From Cavia porcellus (Eukaryota; Chordata; Mammalia; Rodentia; Caviidae), in the NCBI RefSeq assembly GCF_034190915.1, contig NW_026947484.1, forward strand, positions 135,878,982 to 135,942,981: 64,000 nucleotides of DNA, written 5' to 3'. Of the stretch, positions 11,190 through 22,664 are shown piece by piece. A program made the translations under genes and the position numbers. Position 1 is the first letter of the stretch. Each line of letters begins with the position of its first letter. The notes beneath the pieces were generated by a model, which was given only the letters and a program-made list of their open reading frames with translations, was not told the origin of the DNA and did no database searches.

Positions 11190-11460
11190 ATCAGTCAGCC
11201 ATGAATCTGGTGGTGATGAGATCTCCTATGAGGGCAGAGTTAGAGGATGGCTTACCTGCTCTCTGGCAGCTAGGACAGTTACTCTTCCAATGGCCCTTGA
11301 GATTACAATAGGGGCAAGGTCCCAGAAAAATGTCACATTGGGGAACTCTCTTGCCCAATGTCCTTCTTTGTTGCACTTGAAGCATGGTCTGGGAACGGCT
11401 CGGGCAGCTCCACCTTCTCAGTCTACCTGTCTCAGAGCTCTAAGTGTCACTACTAAAAGA
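11190..11460 (-). pseudogene. gag: gag nucleocapsid remnant with two zinc knuckles
   Basis: Two CCHC-type zinc knuckles lie close together in different minus-strand frames. The first, near 11330-11372, reads CFKCNKEGHWAREF: its last Cys is replaced by Phe. The second, near 11272-11315, is complete: CPYCNLKGHWKSNC. A frameshift separates them. These knuckles bind the genomic RNA packaging signal in live retroviruses. Confidence 0.75.
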
Positions 11461-11649
11461 TCAGATTGTCCTTTTAAATTTATCTCTGTGGTTGAAAACA
11501 TGAAAATCCCTATTAAGAAGGTCACCCTGTGGGGATTGAGGACCAAGTTTAGCCTTTTGTCTTGCGATCTGGCCCACAGCGGAAGGTATCTGTCTTCTCT
11601 GTCACAGGACATCTGGTTTTTATCTTGGGTAGGTATACAGCTTTAAATC

Positions 11650-13087
11650 TAAAGGAGACAAAGGCAAAGAATCAATTAAGTATGCAGGAGTCAAATAACA
11701 CAATCAACAGGGTATTTATGATTATAACTTTAGCAATGACTTCTCATAGGAGGATAAGGTCCAAGGAATTTTAGAAACTGACATGTCATTTACTTGTCAT
11801 ATACACATTTAGGTTTTACAATTGTATAAGTATCTCTTATGCTGTTAGAATGTCTAATGCCATCTGTCTTTTGGAAGATAGCCTGTTTTATTAATTTTAC
11901 ATTTTTATTTAAGAGAGAGATCAGCTATGGTGTCATTTAATGCCAGTTGAGAATAATTAATTATGGCCCCAATATGCCCGGCAGCCACCGGTTGGCAGAG
12001 GGCTGAACCAGGGTTGGCAGACAGGCTGGGAAAGGCTCAGACCAGGCCCCTGCCCCAGCCTCAGCCCCAGCATCTGTCTAATTGCTCCATCGGCCCCTGC
12101 ATCATATCGTGGATCCCAGCAAAAGGAATCCAAAAGGATTCTATAATTATCTCTTAATTTTAGTTGTTGAACATCCAGAAGATTGACAGCAGTACAGTGC
12201 AGTACAGGTAGTAAGTTTAACATAGAACATTAAATGGAACTATTATTTTGTATTAACCATGGGTGTTTTAACATTTGAGTACTGAAGAAATTTGTGACAT
12301 TATTTGGACTGCTCACTAGTTGAGCATCTCTAAGTATAACATACATTACATAAATTTTTGTTTAAAAATTATTATTTGGCTGGTGACCTCATGTTGGTCC
12401 AATCTGAATCTCCTGGTTGGAACACAAGAAAAAGGCAGCAGATGTTTGGATCTGAAAGAAAATACTTGTCATCATAAACAATCTCAATTCTACATTTGAA
12501 GGCATAAATATACCATCAGATCAGCAACAATGAATTATCTTAGTCATATGAACTTTATTTAGTTGGGATGTCTCCCATAAGGCTATGGAGATTATTGGGG
12601 TCTCCAATTAATGAACAAGAGCTGATTAAAGTTACCAGGTGGCCACTTTCTTGTTTATCACTTAGAGTCCTGTCCAATGTCTCCTTACCCCAAGGGATTT
12701 TGTTTAACCAATTTTAGCATCATTTTGACCAGCTGGCAACCTAGGTTGAAGCATATTTTTTTTAAGTCTATAACCCAAATAAACCTTGATTAAATGATCT
12801 GAAAATGTAAAAGGGGAGGAAAAATTGTTGAGCTCAAATAAAAAGAAACAGCTGTTTACAGAGTAGGCAAATGGACAAACAGACAACAGATATCTAACCT
12901 GACAATTGTCTAATAAAATTAGAGTGCACTCAAATATATTTGGCCAATATGAACTATAATAAATAGACTAATGTAAACCTTTTTGTAGGTCAATTAATAG
13001 AGACCTCTCAAAATAAGAATACCAGAAAAGGAATCTAATTTAAGGCTAATCTGAGATAGGTCAAAAAGTTAAAAAGAAGCATAAGTA
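11650..13087 (-). other. Unassigned 1.4-kb segment inside the provirus
   Basis: Capsid-coding sequence is expected here, between the proline-rich Gag part and the zinc knuckles, but I could not recognise it in any minus-strand frame. Most of the stretch is AT-rich and full of stops. A GC-rich island of about 160 bp (11964-12125) stands out. It may be decayed capsid, a nested insertion, or both. Confidence 0.4.
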
Positions 13088-13737
13088 TTAGTTAATTTGG
13101 AGGGGGCAGCCTGTTCCTGAAGCAGGAATAGAGATCCATCTGGCAGGTGTGTGTGGGCAATCAACATGGCTGCTAGCAATCACGTGGCCTGCCAGAAGGC
13201 TGGAATGCCTGAGACCGAGTAGGGTGAGCTGGCGACGCAGGGGAAGGGGACAAAGAATCCTTTGATGGAACAGATGGCTTGGGTGGTGGGGGAATTGAGA
13301 AGTTGGAGACTGGGGAGAGATGCTAGGGGAAGGATTAGAGATCCTTCTGGGTGAAAGAGGAAGAGAGCATGGTGCAGGGGGCAAAGAAACCTCTGGCTAA
13401 GAAGGCTGTGGGGTTTGGTATGAGAGATACAGGAGAGAAGCTATAAATACAGGAGTGGCATCATAAGTATGGGGAAGGGGAGAGATCCTGGTGGAGCAGA
13501 GCAAGCCAGAAGCATTTGGACCATCGTAGAAGACATAGTGAGAGAAAGACACGTCCTTAAAGTGAAAAAGGCCTAAAGTTGAAGGGTTTCTGCCAACTTG
13601 CTGCCATTGTGACAAAAGCATAAATAAAAGATCAGCTTTTTGATTTTTGTAGCCTTTTAGAGACCAAGAGCGCCAAGGTTATGAACCAGGCAACCCAGAG
13701 GTGTGTTTTTCAGGGGACCGGAAACAGTATTTCCCAT
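13088..13737 (-). pseudogene. gag: gag remnant: matrix start and proline-rich region
   Basis: The minus strand opens at 13737 with MGNTVSGPL, the expected myristoylation-type Gag N-terminus (Met-Gly, then Thr-Val near residue 4). This frame stops at 13657 after about 26 codons. Matrix-like sequence resumes in another frame to about 13400. It is followed at 13384-13088 by a proline- and serine-rich segment, as expected between matrix and capsid in gammaretroviruses. The leader between the primer-binding site and this start is about 480 bp. Broken by stops and frameshifts; no capsid domain recognised. Confidence 0.7.
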
Positions 13738-14214
13738 GACCAAATTAAAAGTGAGCCAAAAGGGACAATTTTGTTTTAAGGATTGAGCGCTCTGCCCCTC
13801 CCCCCAAGGAATGTGTCTCAGACCATACCTAACCAAAAAGATTGTCATCTATTTTGGAAGTGTGATTAAAAAAAACAGCTTCAACCTGAACCCATTGGTC
13901 ATCACCAAAAGGCATGGGTTGGGATCCCAGAACCACAGTAATGGCTCTGCTTTGGACTGCCGGAGGAAGGTGAGAACTGCTACCTCAGTCCAGGGACGGA
14001 ATGGGTAATCTGGTGTGGGCCCAGTCCACAGCCAGGAGGAAACCCCAGACAGAAGTTGGCTCTTCTGAGGTAAATGAACTAGCTGGTGTTGTTTGCAGGC
14101 TGGTGGCGACAAGTTGAGCAGGTCCTGCATGTTGAGAAATGAGGAATTAATCCAAGATATGGTCCCATCCATGAATTAGCAGGGGGACTCAAACTGGGAG
14201 TCACTCACGATGCC

Positions 14215-14232
14215 TTCCCAGTCAGGGAACCA
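14215..14232 (-). promoter_or_regulatory. Retroviral primer-binding site, tRNA-Glu type
   Basis: On the minus strand this reads TGGTTCCCTGACTGGGAA, two bases after the 5' LTR. It complements the 3' end of tRNA-Glu at all but about one position, as judged from memory of that tRNA. This site would have primed minus-strand DNA synthesis. It fixes the provirus orientation independently of coding remnants. Confidence 0.8.
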
Positions 14233-14234
14233 GA

Positions 14235-14575
14235 TGATAGGGTTTTCAGCACAAGGAAAGAGAAAAAAGAATGTAAAGAAACAGTAGCCTTTATTAAAGG
14301 ACAAGGAGAAGCGCCCCACAACCAAAGATGGCCGGGCCTCTTCTGATCGGGACGTGGGGTATGGGGACATATATATATATATATAACCTCTGACTGGGGT
14401 TTGCACTTAGGGCGGGCATTGGTGATGTGTGAGCAGCTGATTGGGACTTTTTTTGTTCCACTGGTAGAAGGGAAAGGAAATTGTCATAGAGGAAGAGGGA
14501 AGTGACCTCAAGGTAAACATCCCTTAGACCCGCCTCTTACTGCTGTAATATTCTATCTAGGCCAAAATCCTTTCA
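14235..14575 (-). repeat. Proviral 5' LTR
   Basis: This 341-bp LTR is the partner of the one at 9052-9386. Its minus strand begins TGAAAGGATTTTGG and ends CCCTATCA. An (AT)n expansion at about 14368-14384 is the main length difference from its partner. I count roughly 47 mismatches over about 335 bases by eye. Confidence 0.88.
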
Positions 14576-14580
14576 TGTCT

Positions 14581-15440
14581 GTCTTATTTTGTCCTGGTCT
14601 GTAAGAATTCTGCTGAGAAATATGCTGTTATTTTTGTTTGTTTTAGCTTGTTAGTGTATGTGTGTATTCCATACTGTCTCTATTCTTTGTGACGAGTTGA
14701 TGGATAACACATCTTAATTCCTCTTATTATCCTATTTCTCTTCTGTGCTTCCTCCTCCACTCATCTCTTATCCTCCTTTTGTGTACAAGTAAAGTGCAAA
14801 ATAAAAGATAAATAATAGGAAAGAGGGAGACAGATGCTTCCCAAAGGGAAAGGGAATCTTCTGTTAGTTTAATGAAGATATACTTGTATGTGGCTTGACA
14901 CCTTTCTCTTGCTGTTTTCAGAACTTTGTCTTTGATTTTTGACCATTTGGCACTAACATTACTCAGGATCTTTTTGCTTGAATATACTTAGGGTATTTTC
15001 AGTTTCAGCATCTTGGATCTACATTCTCTAACATTTTCCCAAACTTCTGGATATGTTCAGTTATTATTTTATTAAGTGGGTGTTTATGCTTTCATCTTTC
15101 TCTTCTATGTTGAAATAACATAACACAAATATTTATTCACTTAATGACATTCTGTAAGTCTTATAGGATCTCTTTGTTCTTCTTAAAGTTCTTTTTCTTT
15201 ATTTTCTTTATTTATTTTTATTTTCTTGTTTTTAGTCTGACTGGGATATTTCCAAAGACCTTTCTTCAAGATTGAAACTTCTGTCTTCTTCTTATAGAAG
15301 ATGGTTTAGGCTCTCAACTTCATTATTCATTTCATTCACTGAGTTCTTTAACCACAAGACTTTTTTTTTAATGAGTTCTATTTTTCTCATGTCCAAGGAA
15401 GTCCTGGTCAGTTCATGAATGGAGCTGTGATTCCCTCCAA
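14581..15440 (-). repeat. Antisense LINE-like, AT-rich fragment
   Basis: Blocks such as 'ctcttgctgttttcagaact', 'tgtctttgatttttgaccat' and 'gcatcttggatctacattct' resemble antisense copies of old L1-related sequence. This continues the LINE-like DNA interrupted by the provirus. No coding features. Confidence 0.35.
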
Positions 15441-15765
15441 GATGCTGGGTTTAGAAAGATGTTAAGAGCTGGATATAAAATGCTGTATGGGTAAAATGAG
15501 TAAAATGGATAAAAAAAACAAAGTGAGTGGCAGGGAGGGCAGAGGGGAGGAGTAGAAACCATGGAAATCTCAAAGGTAAAATGGAATCTCGGGTTTTAGA
15601 TGGAAAGGAAAACAATGAATGAAGGTCACCAGTTGATGACTCTGTCATAGGGGATAGTCTGAACCATGGTAGAGGAAGCAGGGGCAAGGCCAGATGGAAA
15701 ATTGTTAAGAGCTGGGAGCGAGTGTCTGAAGTGAAGGCCACAAAGTGTAGGCTGCCCCAGGGCTT

Positions 15766-16169
15766 TGATTGTTATCTGAAATGCCCTCCAAAAAGCTTAA
15801 GTACATTGGATCTTCATAATTCTAATTTCATCAGCAGATTAATTCATTGATAAGAATTCAATCAATGAATTCTCCTGGTGGTAACAGGAGGTAGGTCCTG
15901 GTTGATCATAAATGTGTGTCCTTAGCGACTGTAACTGATCCCAAGTACTTTCCCTCTTGGCTCTCTTCACTTCCTGACTACCATGATGTGAGCAGCTTCC
16001 CTCTGCCATCCCCTTCTTCCATGATGTTTCTGCCTCATCACAGATCTGAAAGCAGTGGAGCCAACTAACCATGGACTGAAACCTCTGAAACTGTGAGCCA
16101 AGTAAATCTTTCTTCTTGTAAGTTGTATTTCTCATGTATTTTTTCAAGCAACAAAAAGTTGACTAACAG
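15766..16169 (+). mobile_element. MaLR solo LTR (plus)
   Basis: The LTR begins with a 'gttatctgaaatgccctcc' block. Its 3' half reads 'gtgagcagcttccctctgcc', 'catgatgtttctgcctcatc', 'aaccatggactgaaacctct' and 'gtgagccaagtaaatctttc', ending at a 'gttgactaaca' terminus. These are hallmark phrases of rodent and other mammalian MaLR LTRs. A perfect 10-bp inverted repeat (AATTCATTGA / TCAATGAATT) lies at 15841-15850 and 15862-15871. Confidence 0.7.
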
Positions 16170-16725
16170 GAGACATAGACGTTAAGGAAGATAAGAATGT
16201 AGGTATGTTCCGGGATAATATCCCAAGAGATAGAGGGCAAGAGTATATGTTTTGGGGAAAGATCCAGAGAGGTAGAGGAAAAGAGAGGTGGACATTTTTA
16301 AGCTAGGAGATGTTCAAGATAAAGGATTTGTGAACAATGCTTATAGGTGAAGAAAATATGGAAAGCAAGAAATTAAAAATGTGGAAGAAAGAGGAGATAA
16401 ACCAAAGCACAGGAGCCTGGTGAACATGAGAACATGCCGAAAAGAGGAAAAAGGCAGACTGGTTGTTGAGGAGAAAGCCTATTTCTTTACTTTGGAATGG
16501 GGAAAAAGGGAACATCTAGGGAGATCTTGAAAAGTTAGAAAAGGACAGGAAGGAAAATGTGCCCTCACATTTACACAAAATAACATTTATATACCTGCAT
16601 ACCTAGGTACACGTGACCATGTACGTATACCTCTGTTCTGAATTTTGGGAAGCCATCACACACACCTTCATAACCCAGCTTAGCCTTGAGCTATCCTGGC
16701 AAACAATTGGGCTGCATAGTGAGGC

Positions 16726-16726
<1 letters not shown>
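16170..16726. other. Unique AG-rich DNA
   Basis: Purine-rich sequence without recognisable coding content. The last ~100 bases before the microsatellite, with 'ggctgcatagtgaggcctc', look faintly like the end of an old B1-type SINE, which would explain where the simple repeat grew. Confidence 0.3.
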
Positions 16727-16780
<54 letters not shown>

Positions 16781-16846
16781 TCTCTTCCTCCCTCCCTCCC
16801 CTTATCCTTCTCTCATTCTCTCATTCCCTCTCTCCTCTTCTCTCCC
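16727..16846. repeat. (TC)n / polypyrimidine microsatellite
   Basis: A pure TC run spans roughly 16729-16776 and grades into CCCT and CTTC variants. The 96-codon frame across it is low-complexity (serine-leucine) and not a gene. Confidence 0.95.
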
Positions 16847-16849
16847 CAG

Positions 16850-18384
16850 AAATTCCAAGTAAGGAACATGGCTCTGATTCTCTGGTATTCCCTGAGCACC
16901 TGACCTAGACTCACACATACCACCTGTCCAAAACTCCCCTCATCAAGCTCAGGCTTCACTTCATTCTGAAGTTCTTAATCTTTCTGCCCTGTTTCCTTAG
17001 GCTGCTTCTTTAGAGTGCTTCCTCCAACCCAAATCCAGCTGGATGTGGGGGAACTGTTTGTGATTTGTTTGCATCTTCCTATTGCTTGTGTACTCGATCT
17101 TTTTCTGGGATTATTTTTGATATTTTTGTGAGGGTGGCTGGATCACTTTGGATAAACCTCTTTCTGGGTTTGGGAAAGGATGAGCAAAAGGGAGAGTAGT
17201 ATTATCCCCGTGCTTCTCGGTGACAGTTTTGAGCTTTGCCATCTATCCTACCCAGCTATCACCCTTTTCCCACTTTCCCTTGTTGTTTGAGATTAGAGAT
17301 TATGGGTCCCTAAGAGGTTATGGGTCCCAAAGACAACTCCTTTTTTAAAAAAGAATTTCCACCTGTTGTCTGGAGAGAACTCACCTGGAGGCAGTGATAC
17401 CCAGCATTGTGTGGGTGATCCCTACCAGTGAGCATCAGCAAAATTGAGTCCTGGCAAGAATCCTCAACCCTTCCTATTCCACAAAATACTGCCCCTGGGG
17501 TAAGGGTGGGGCTAACAAAGAGCACAGTTACCACCCTGCCCTTTCTCCGCACGCAGTCATTTCTTGATGCCCATCCCCCAGTGGCTCTCTGCCTGTATAT
17601 ACAAGATGGAGCTATGAGGAGAAAGGCGAGAGTGGGAAACTAGGGAGAAGTGTTGAAAAGTCACTAAACTACATGTGGGGAGAGGAACAGCTCTCTTTCC
17701 TCCATTTTTTGCCTATCTTTCCTCCAGTGCCTCACTGGATCACCTATATAGCCTTCAGTCTATAGACTCCTGAAATATGTGCCCCCACCAACTTGCCTGT
17801 GCTCTCCCCCAGTACATGTGTGGTTCTGCCACCTTGCTGGGTGAGGCTTCATGGCACTGGTGGGAGCTGGGACATTCTGCATCTCAGGTCCCACCAGATC
17901 AAGGAGGCTGCTCAAGGAGGCCCAAGGAGCAAGGAAGCTAGGGGGTGTGGCGAGGGATAAAAAAAACACTACTTAGTCCAGGCCCCCAAATTAAATCAGT
18001 CAGCATTAGGGCCCAATCAGAGGCATTTCAGGTTTTCCTCTTACCTCCTTTGGGGAGAAGGCAAGCACTGTGCCCTGAGAAGGGACCAGACAATGAGCAC
18101 GAGACTCTATGTCTGTGTAGAGGCCTTTCATTCTGAAATGCTTCCTTTTGTCCTCTCCACTAGTATGTTGTGAGCTGACCGTGTGCCTGCCCTCCTGGAC
18201 ACCTCATACATGGGAGAAAGGAGCTCTCTTGCTCATAGGTGCACACTCTGAATTACAAGCCAGGTGAGGTAAAGCACTGATCAGTCTCATCAGTGGCAAG
18301 GAAGGAGGGGGACAAGTCATAATGCACAGAGGTAACATTCTTGGTCAGGTTCTCAAACACAACTAAATGTGCCACTTGCAGAAC
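16850..18384. other. Unique intergenic DNA
   Basis: Moderately GC-rich sequence with no recognised repeat or exon. Open frames stay below 85 codons and overlap on both strands. Confidence 0.4.
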
Positions 18385-18588
18385 TTTGTTGTACATAACT
18401 GTAATCCAGAACTAAAAAAGTCTGAGGCAGGAAGATTGTAAATTTGAGTCCTGCCTGGACAACTTAACAAGACCATCTCAAAATTTTAAAAAACAGACAT
18501 TTAAAATTTTCTAAAAAAATTTAATATACTAGGATGTAGCCAATGGTAGAGTGTCCCTAGATTTTATCCCTGGTACCACACAAAAAAA
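18385..18588 (+). repeat. B1-dID-like composite SINE
   Basis: 'gtacataactgtaatccaga', 'ctgaggcaggaagattgtaa' and 'tgagtcctgcctggacaact' represent the 7SL/B1 half. 'ctaggatgtagccaatggta' and 'attttatccctggtaccaca' are the tRNA-derived half. Old and A/T-decayed. Confidence 0.65.
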
Positions 18589-18749
18589 TTCTTGTACACA
18601 TGCCTCCTCCTACAGCTACAGTTAAATCAGAACCCAGAGAAATGTCACTTAGAGATGCAAGGTTTTTAAACTACCCCAGAGATGCCATTGTGTACCCATG
18701 CTTACAAATCACTGTTTGTCCTTCTCTTTTTGTAGTAATTCTATGCTCC

Positions 18750-18835
18750 CATATTCTTATCATCTTTTCAGACTCAGCAGGCTTAGAGAAATTAAATAAC
18801 TTGCCTAGGTTCAAGACTAAGCCATACTGCAGGCT
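18750..18835 (-). repeat. MIR-like fragment (minus)
   Basis: 'gcttagagaaattaaataac' then 'ttgcctaggttcaagactaa' matches the reversed MIR core. Confidence 0.45.
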
Positions 18836-18839
18836 TTTA

Positions 18840-20530
18840 GAGATATATGCTGTTTGCTGTATTGTTTGTTGTCTAGCACAACACCTACCTGACAGGGCAT
18901 GTAAACTACATGGATTAAAATAGAGTTCCTGTGAATAGGGGAGAAGTTCCTGTGAAGAGGGGTGAGTAGTGGAGAACCAAAGATGGTTATTGGGCCCAAG
19001 CAAGAAGGAAGAATGGTTGTGTGCTGGACAGTGGAGCAACCCTCTTGCTTCCTGCTGGGACTCTTCCACTAAAGATGTAGACACTCCACAATATGGACAT
19101 CCTACCACCCAGTAGATCCTTCTAGGTCCTGGTGATCAGCTTTATCTGCAGGTTCTCATAGAGTTTGACTGCATAACACTGGCATTAACTTTGCTTTGGC
19201 TTCTGAAGTGCTCTTTTGTCTCAGACGGCTCTGCCTCTGCCCAAGCCAAAAGTTGGAGCACTCTTGGGAAGCCCTTTTACCCCCAGGCTTGTGCCCTCAC
19301 ACAGGGACACCTGGTGTGGAGATCTTGTAGGATGATTTTCGTGCCATCTGCTCAACCCTTCCCTGAATTGAGGACAAACAAAATAAAGATTTCATGTTCA
19401 CAACGTATCACATCTGGTTTGGAAGAGAGAAAAGGGCTCCCGGGTGATTATGTTGAACAAGAATATGACATAGACTTTCAACCCGTACACTCACGCCGTT
19501 GCACAGGTTTCTGCAGGAATGAGGCCATCTATCTGCTGTTAGCAGGGCTTGAGGGAGCTGTTTATATACCTGTGGGTGGGCAGTTTCCAGAGAGTCAGCC
19601 TCATGCCCTGCTAACTTCTAGGGGATAGAAGGTGACACTGTGACAGTCGATTCTGTGAGCATAGAGATCACAGAAGCCATCTCTGAGCTCCAGCTCTGCA
19701 TTTCTGAGTCAACCAATCTTACCTCCTGTGCTCTGCAAATTCCCCCAATCCTGCATCTCATCTTTAGACCCCTGTTCCTGTCCCATGTGACTATTTACAT
19801 GAGTAGTCCAAGGCACCATGTCCTAAAAATAGAAAATATCAGAGATCTAGTCAGTACCCTCACTTTACACATAGACAGACCAAGGCCCAGCATCACTAGG
19901 CAACATATTGAGAATTAAGCCTTCACTTGTGGTTTCCTATTGTCATATGGGGTTGTTCTTGTCACAGATACGAAGCTGCCCACATCTTGGCAGGGGCCAG
20001 ATAGGGACTGTAGAAGTCTGACCAGGAGAGAGGTTTTGCGTAGGGTGGCCCAACCTCTCCAAGCACAAATGCGCACATGCTGCTGCCCTCCTCCTCCCCC
20101 AGGACTCCTCAAGCTAAAGCCTCTCCTCCTTGGGTTGTCAGCAGAGCAAGTATAGTTCAGTAAACAAGAAAGCAGCATCCACCAAAACCCTATGAAGCCC
20201 TTCCTTCACCTACTCGTTTACTCTCTTTTGACCTAAAAATATGAAGCATTAAATAGCCAAATAACCTCCTGGGATTAGTGATGGTGGGGTGGGGAACCCC
20301 AGAGTTTCTTCCCAGAGTTTCTTCAGGGCAGTGCTTTCACAACATCCATGTGAAGAATCAAGAGCCGGGGCCTGGTTGCAAAACCCTGGGTTCCTACTGA
20401 TGCACAGTGCTTCCTTTGTGTGGCTTTATTTTTGTATCATGAAAGTACTGGATATCATGGGGTTTTTTTTTCCTATTCCAATCTCCTATAACTCCATGAC
20501 CTTAAATAGGTAGCACTATGCTTCTGTTCT
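18840..20530. other. Unique DNA with a small MIR relic
   Basis: No gene is recognised. A reversed MIR core is visible at about 19845-19920 ('accaaggcccagcatcacta'). A 145-codon frame lies on each strand (19191-19628 plus; 18671-19108 minus), but neither shows a domain, a repeat structure or supporting splice context. Confidence 0.45.
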
Positions 20531-20532
20531 AC

Positions 20533-20695
20533 ACTGTCCCTTACAGTAGCTATATGTGACCATGTACATTTAAATTAAAATTAAATAGAATGCCACACTA
20601 GTCACATTACAAGTACTCCTTAGCCACCTATGACCAGTGGCCATGCCCTCTGATTGCACAGATATAAAACAATTCCCACATCACAGATACTCTGC
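20533..20695. repeat. hAT/MER-type non-autonomous DNA transposon relic
   Basis: 'acagtagctatatgtgacca', 'cactagtcacattacaagta', 'ccttagccacctatgaccag' and 'gatataaaacaattcccaca' follow the order of a common mammalian MER element built on 'agccacatgtggc' palindromic ends. Subfamily not determined. Confidence 0.5.
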
Positions 20696-20699
20696 TAGG

Positions 20700-22308
20700 G
20701 AGAGCTGAATTTTTTCGGGACAGCAAACCTTGTAACTGGATATCCTGAATAGGTCAAAGGGACAAGTTGGGGAATAGAAGCAGACCTGTCTCTATGGGTA
20801 CTTTTCTGGGGGGGGGGGTAGTGAAAGGTGGTAACTAGTGAGCTCCCTGAGAAAGAACAGGATTGTGGATAACCCCAGTCTTGCTATGACAGAGCTGGCA
20901 GCCAATAGTGTCTTGTTTAGCAAGTGACAGAATAACCAGAGGAGAATCTTGCCAGCAAAGGAACTTACTCTAGGATGGTCTGGGTTCTTCAAGTCTCTTT
21001 ATCACCATAATAACTCTGTCCCAGACACCTTGTCATCCCTGCCAACTCATTATTCACTCATCATGTGGTCTGCTTTGACTTTGTCCAACCTTCTAACTCT
21101 CTGCAAAGATGAGGATCTGCCCATCTCTCCACTCAATATTCCTCTCCAAGTAGAGGATGGGAAAGAGATGGAGTGGGAGATCCTGGATAGGGTGGCCCAT
21201 GCAGCAGAGGTGCCTTCTGTAGAGCCTTTCCCAGGGGTCTAGAAACTGGGACAAGAAACAGCTATGTAGGGAAAAAACCCAAGCTGAAGTCTTTGAAGCA
21301 GCTGCTCCATCTCCCAGGCTACCAGAAGAGAGAGGACTAGTCCAGCTAGGATGTTACTCCTGGAGCCTGGGAGTGGCCACCATATCATTGGGGACTTCAT
21401 CCTCTCCCCATGCTCTAAGTAGGAAGAGGCTGCAGCTACCTGCAACTACAGCCAGAGCTCCCTGCTAGCCTGTGGGCTGGGGCAAGGAAGGGCCGGAGAG
21501 TTGTTATTGTCCTAGAAGAATCAGGTGTTCCTGAATGGGCTTCTATGTGGGGCTGTGATCAAGGCAAGCACAAGTGGCTGCTCATAGCCAAGGGCCTCCT
21601 GGGGGACTCCTCCAGGATAAGGCAGCCAGTTGGGTCACCCCGTGTTTGGTGTCTGTGTGAACTGAAACAACTTTGGTCCATGAGTTGTGGCTGCAGTGGA
21701 AGCCCCAGAAAGTAGCTGGTACTAGAGTGAATGTGGGGACAACCTGTCTATCTTTACATCCTCCCATTTGGATTTCAAGGATGCATGGTTGCTGCTCAGA
21801 GGGTGGCACATAATTTGTGTGCCTGTCTCACTCTCCATCTGTCTTGGTTCCTAAGCAGGGAAGATTCACATCTCCCTCCATATATACACTCTTCTCTAAA
21901 GATTCTTAGGCACCATGGTTAATGTGCCCTGGGTTAGCATACTGGTACCATCCCAATCCCTACTTAGGCCTGCAGTTCACCTCAGTGTCCAGAAACCCAT
22001 ACCCAACCAGCCATGAAACCTTAGAAAGCAGGAATTTTAAGGGACCCCATACACACTGTTGCCCTTTCTCCACACCGTGGTGGCAGCAAAGCCTCCAGGG
22101 TCTAGCTGCTCACTAGCCTCCTCTCAGCTGACACCCTCAAGAATGGTAGCCAGAACCCAGTGCTTTGCCATAGCTGCAGGCTCAGGCTCAGCATCTCACA
22201 CACATCTCACCCAAACACATTCTCCACACAAATACCTGAGTGCAAAGCCTCTCACTGAGCAGCCCAGATAACTCCTCAGTCACCTTTTCAAAAAAAAAAA
22301 AAAAACTC
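20700..22308. other. Unique intergenic DNA
   Basis: No recognised gene. It contains a G9-10 run near 20810-20818 and an A-rich run (about 22290-22305) directly before the MaLR element. Frames of up to 97 codons are unremarkable. Confidence 0.4.
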
Positions 22309-22664
22309 TGCTCACTACTTTTCTCTTGTTACTGAGACAAAATACCTGATGCTCATAATTAAGGAAGGAAAAGTTTATTTATCTCAGTTTGTGGAGGTTT
22401 CCATTCATAATTAGTTGTCTCCAAGACAGAGCAGCATAGCAGAGGGGCAGCAATTCAAGGCAGTGGCAGATACCAAAGGCAACAAGAGCAAAACGGAAGA
22501 GTGCAAGAGAAGTCTCTATCTCTTACATTGTATGTAGGCTACCCACCCTAGGGTGGGTGTAGCACTCATACCTATAATCCCAGATTGGACCATGAATCAG
22601 TCACAAACTCTAGAGGCCTGCCCTCATGAGGCTTTGGGGAGACATCAAGACACAAACCATGACA
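22309..22664 (-). repeat. MaLR LTR (3' in element sense)
   Basis: Runs from 'tgctcactacttttctcttg' through 'actgagacaaaatacctgat' and 'cagtttgtggaggtttccat' to 'gacacaaaccatgaca'. It pairs with the LTR at 24996-25360. Confidence 0.75.

Larger units (their letters stand above)
9052..14575 (-). mobile_element. Class I (gammaretrovirus-like) endogenous provirus, defective
   Basis: Two direct LTRs (9052-9386 and 14235-14575) enclose 4.85 kb whose minus strand holds, in order: a primer-binding site, a Gag start, a proline-rich Gag region, two nucleocapsid zinc knuckles, a protease/reverse transcriptase start, an integrase core and a weak Env-like leader. A 5-bp host duplication TGTCT lies at 9047-9051 and 14576-14580. 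Every reading frame is broken. The RT thumb, RNase H and most of Env are missing, so it cannot make virus. The primer-binding site matches tRNA-Glu, and Gag and RT are of gammaretroviral type. LTR ages are discussed in the findings. Confidence 0.88.

Noticed and set aside
11640..11700. Acceptor-like 'tttgtctcctttag' on the minus strand in the provirus, considered as the end of an intron
   Set aside because: No matching donor is visible on the upstream side, so there is not enough to claim splicing.
16613..16903. 96-codon frame
   Set aside because: It consists largely of a translated TC microsatellite.
19191..19628. 145-codon plus-strand frame considered as an exon
   Set aside because: No domain, no bias beyond base composition, and the region is otherwise ordinary unique DNA; cannot be supported without conservation data.
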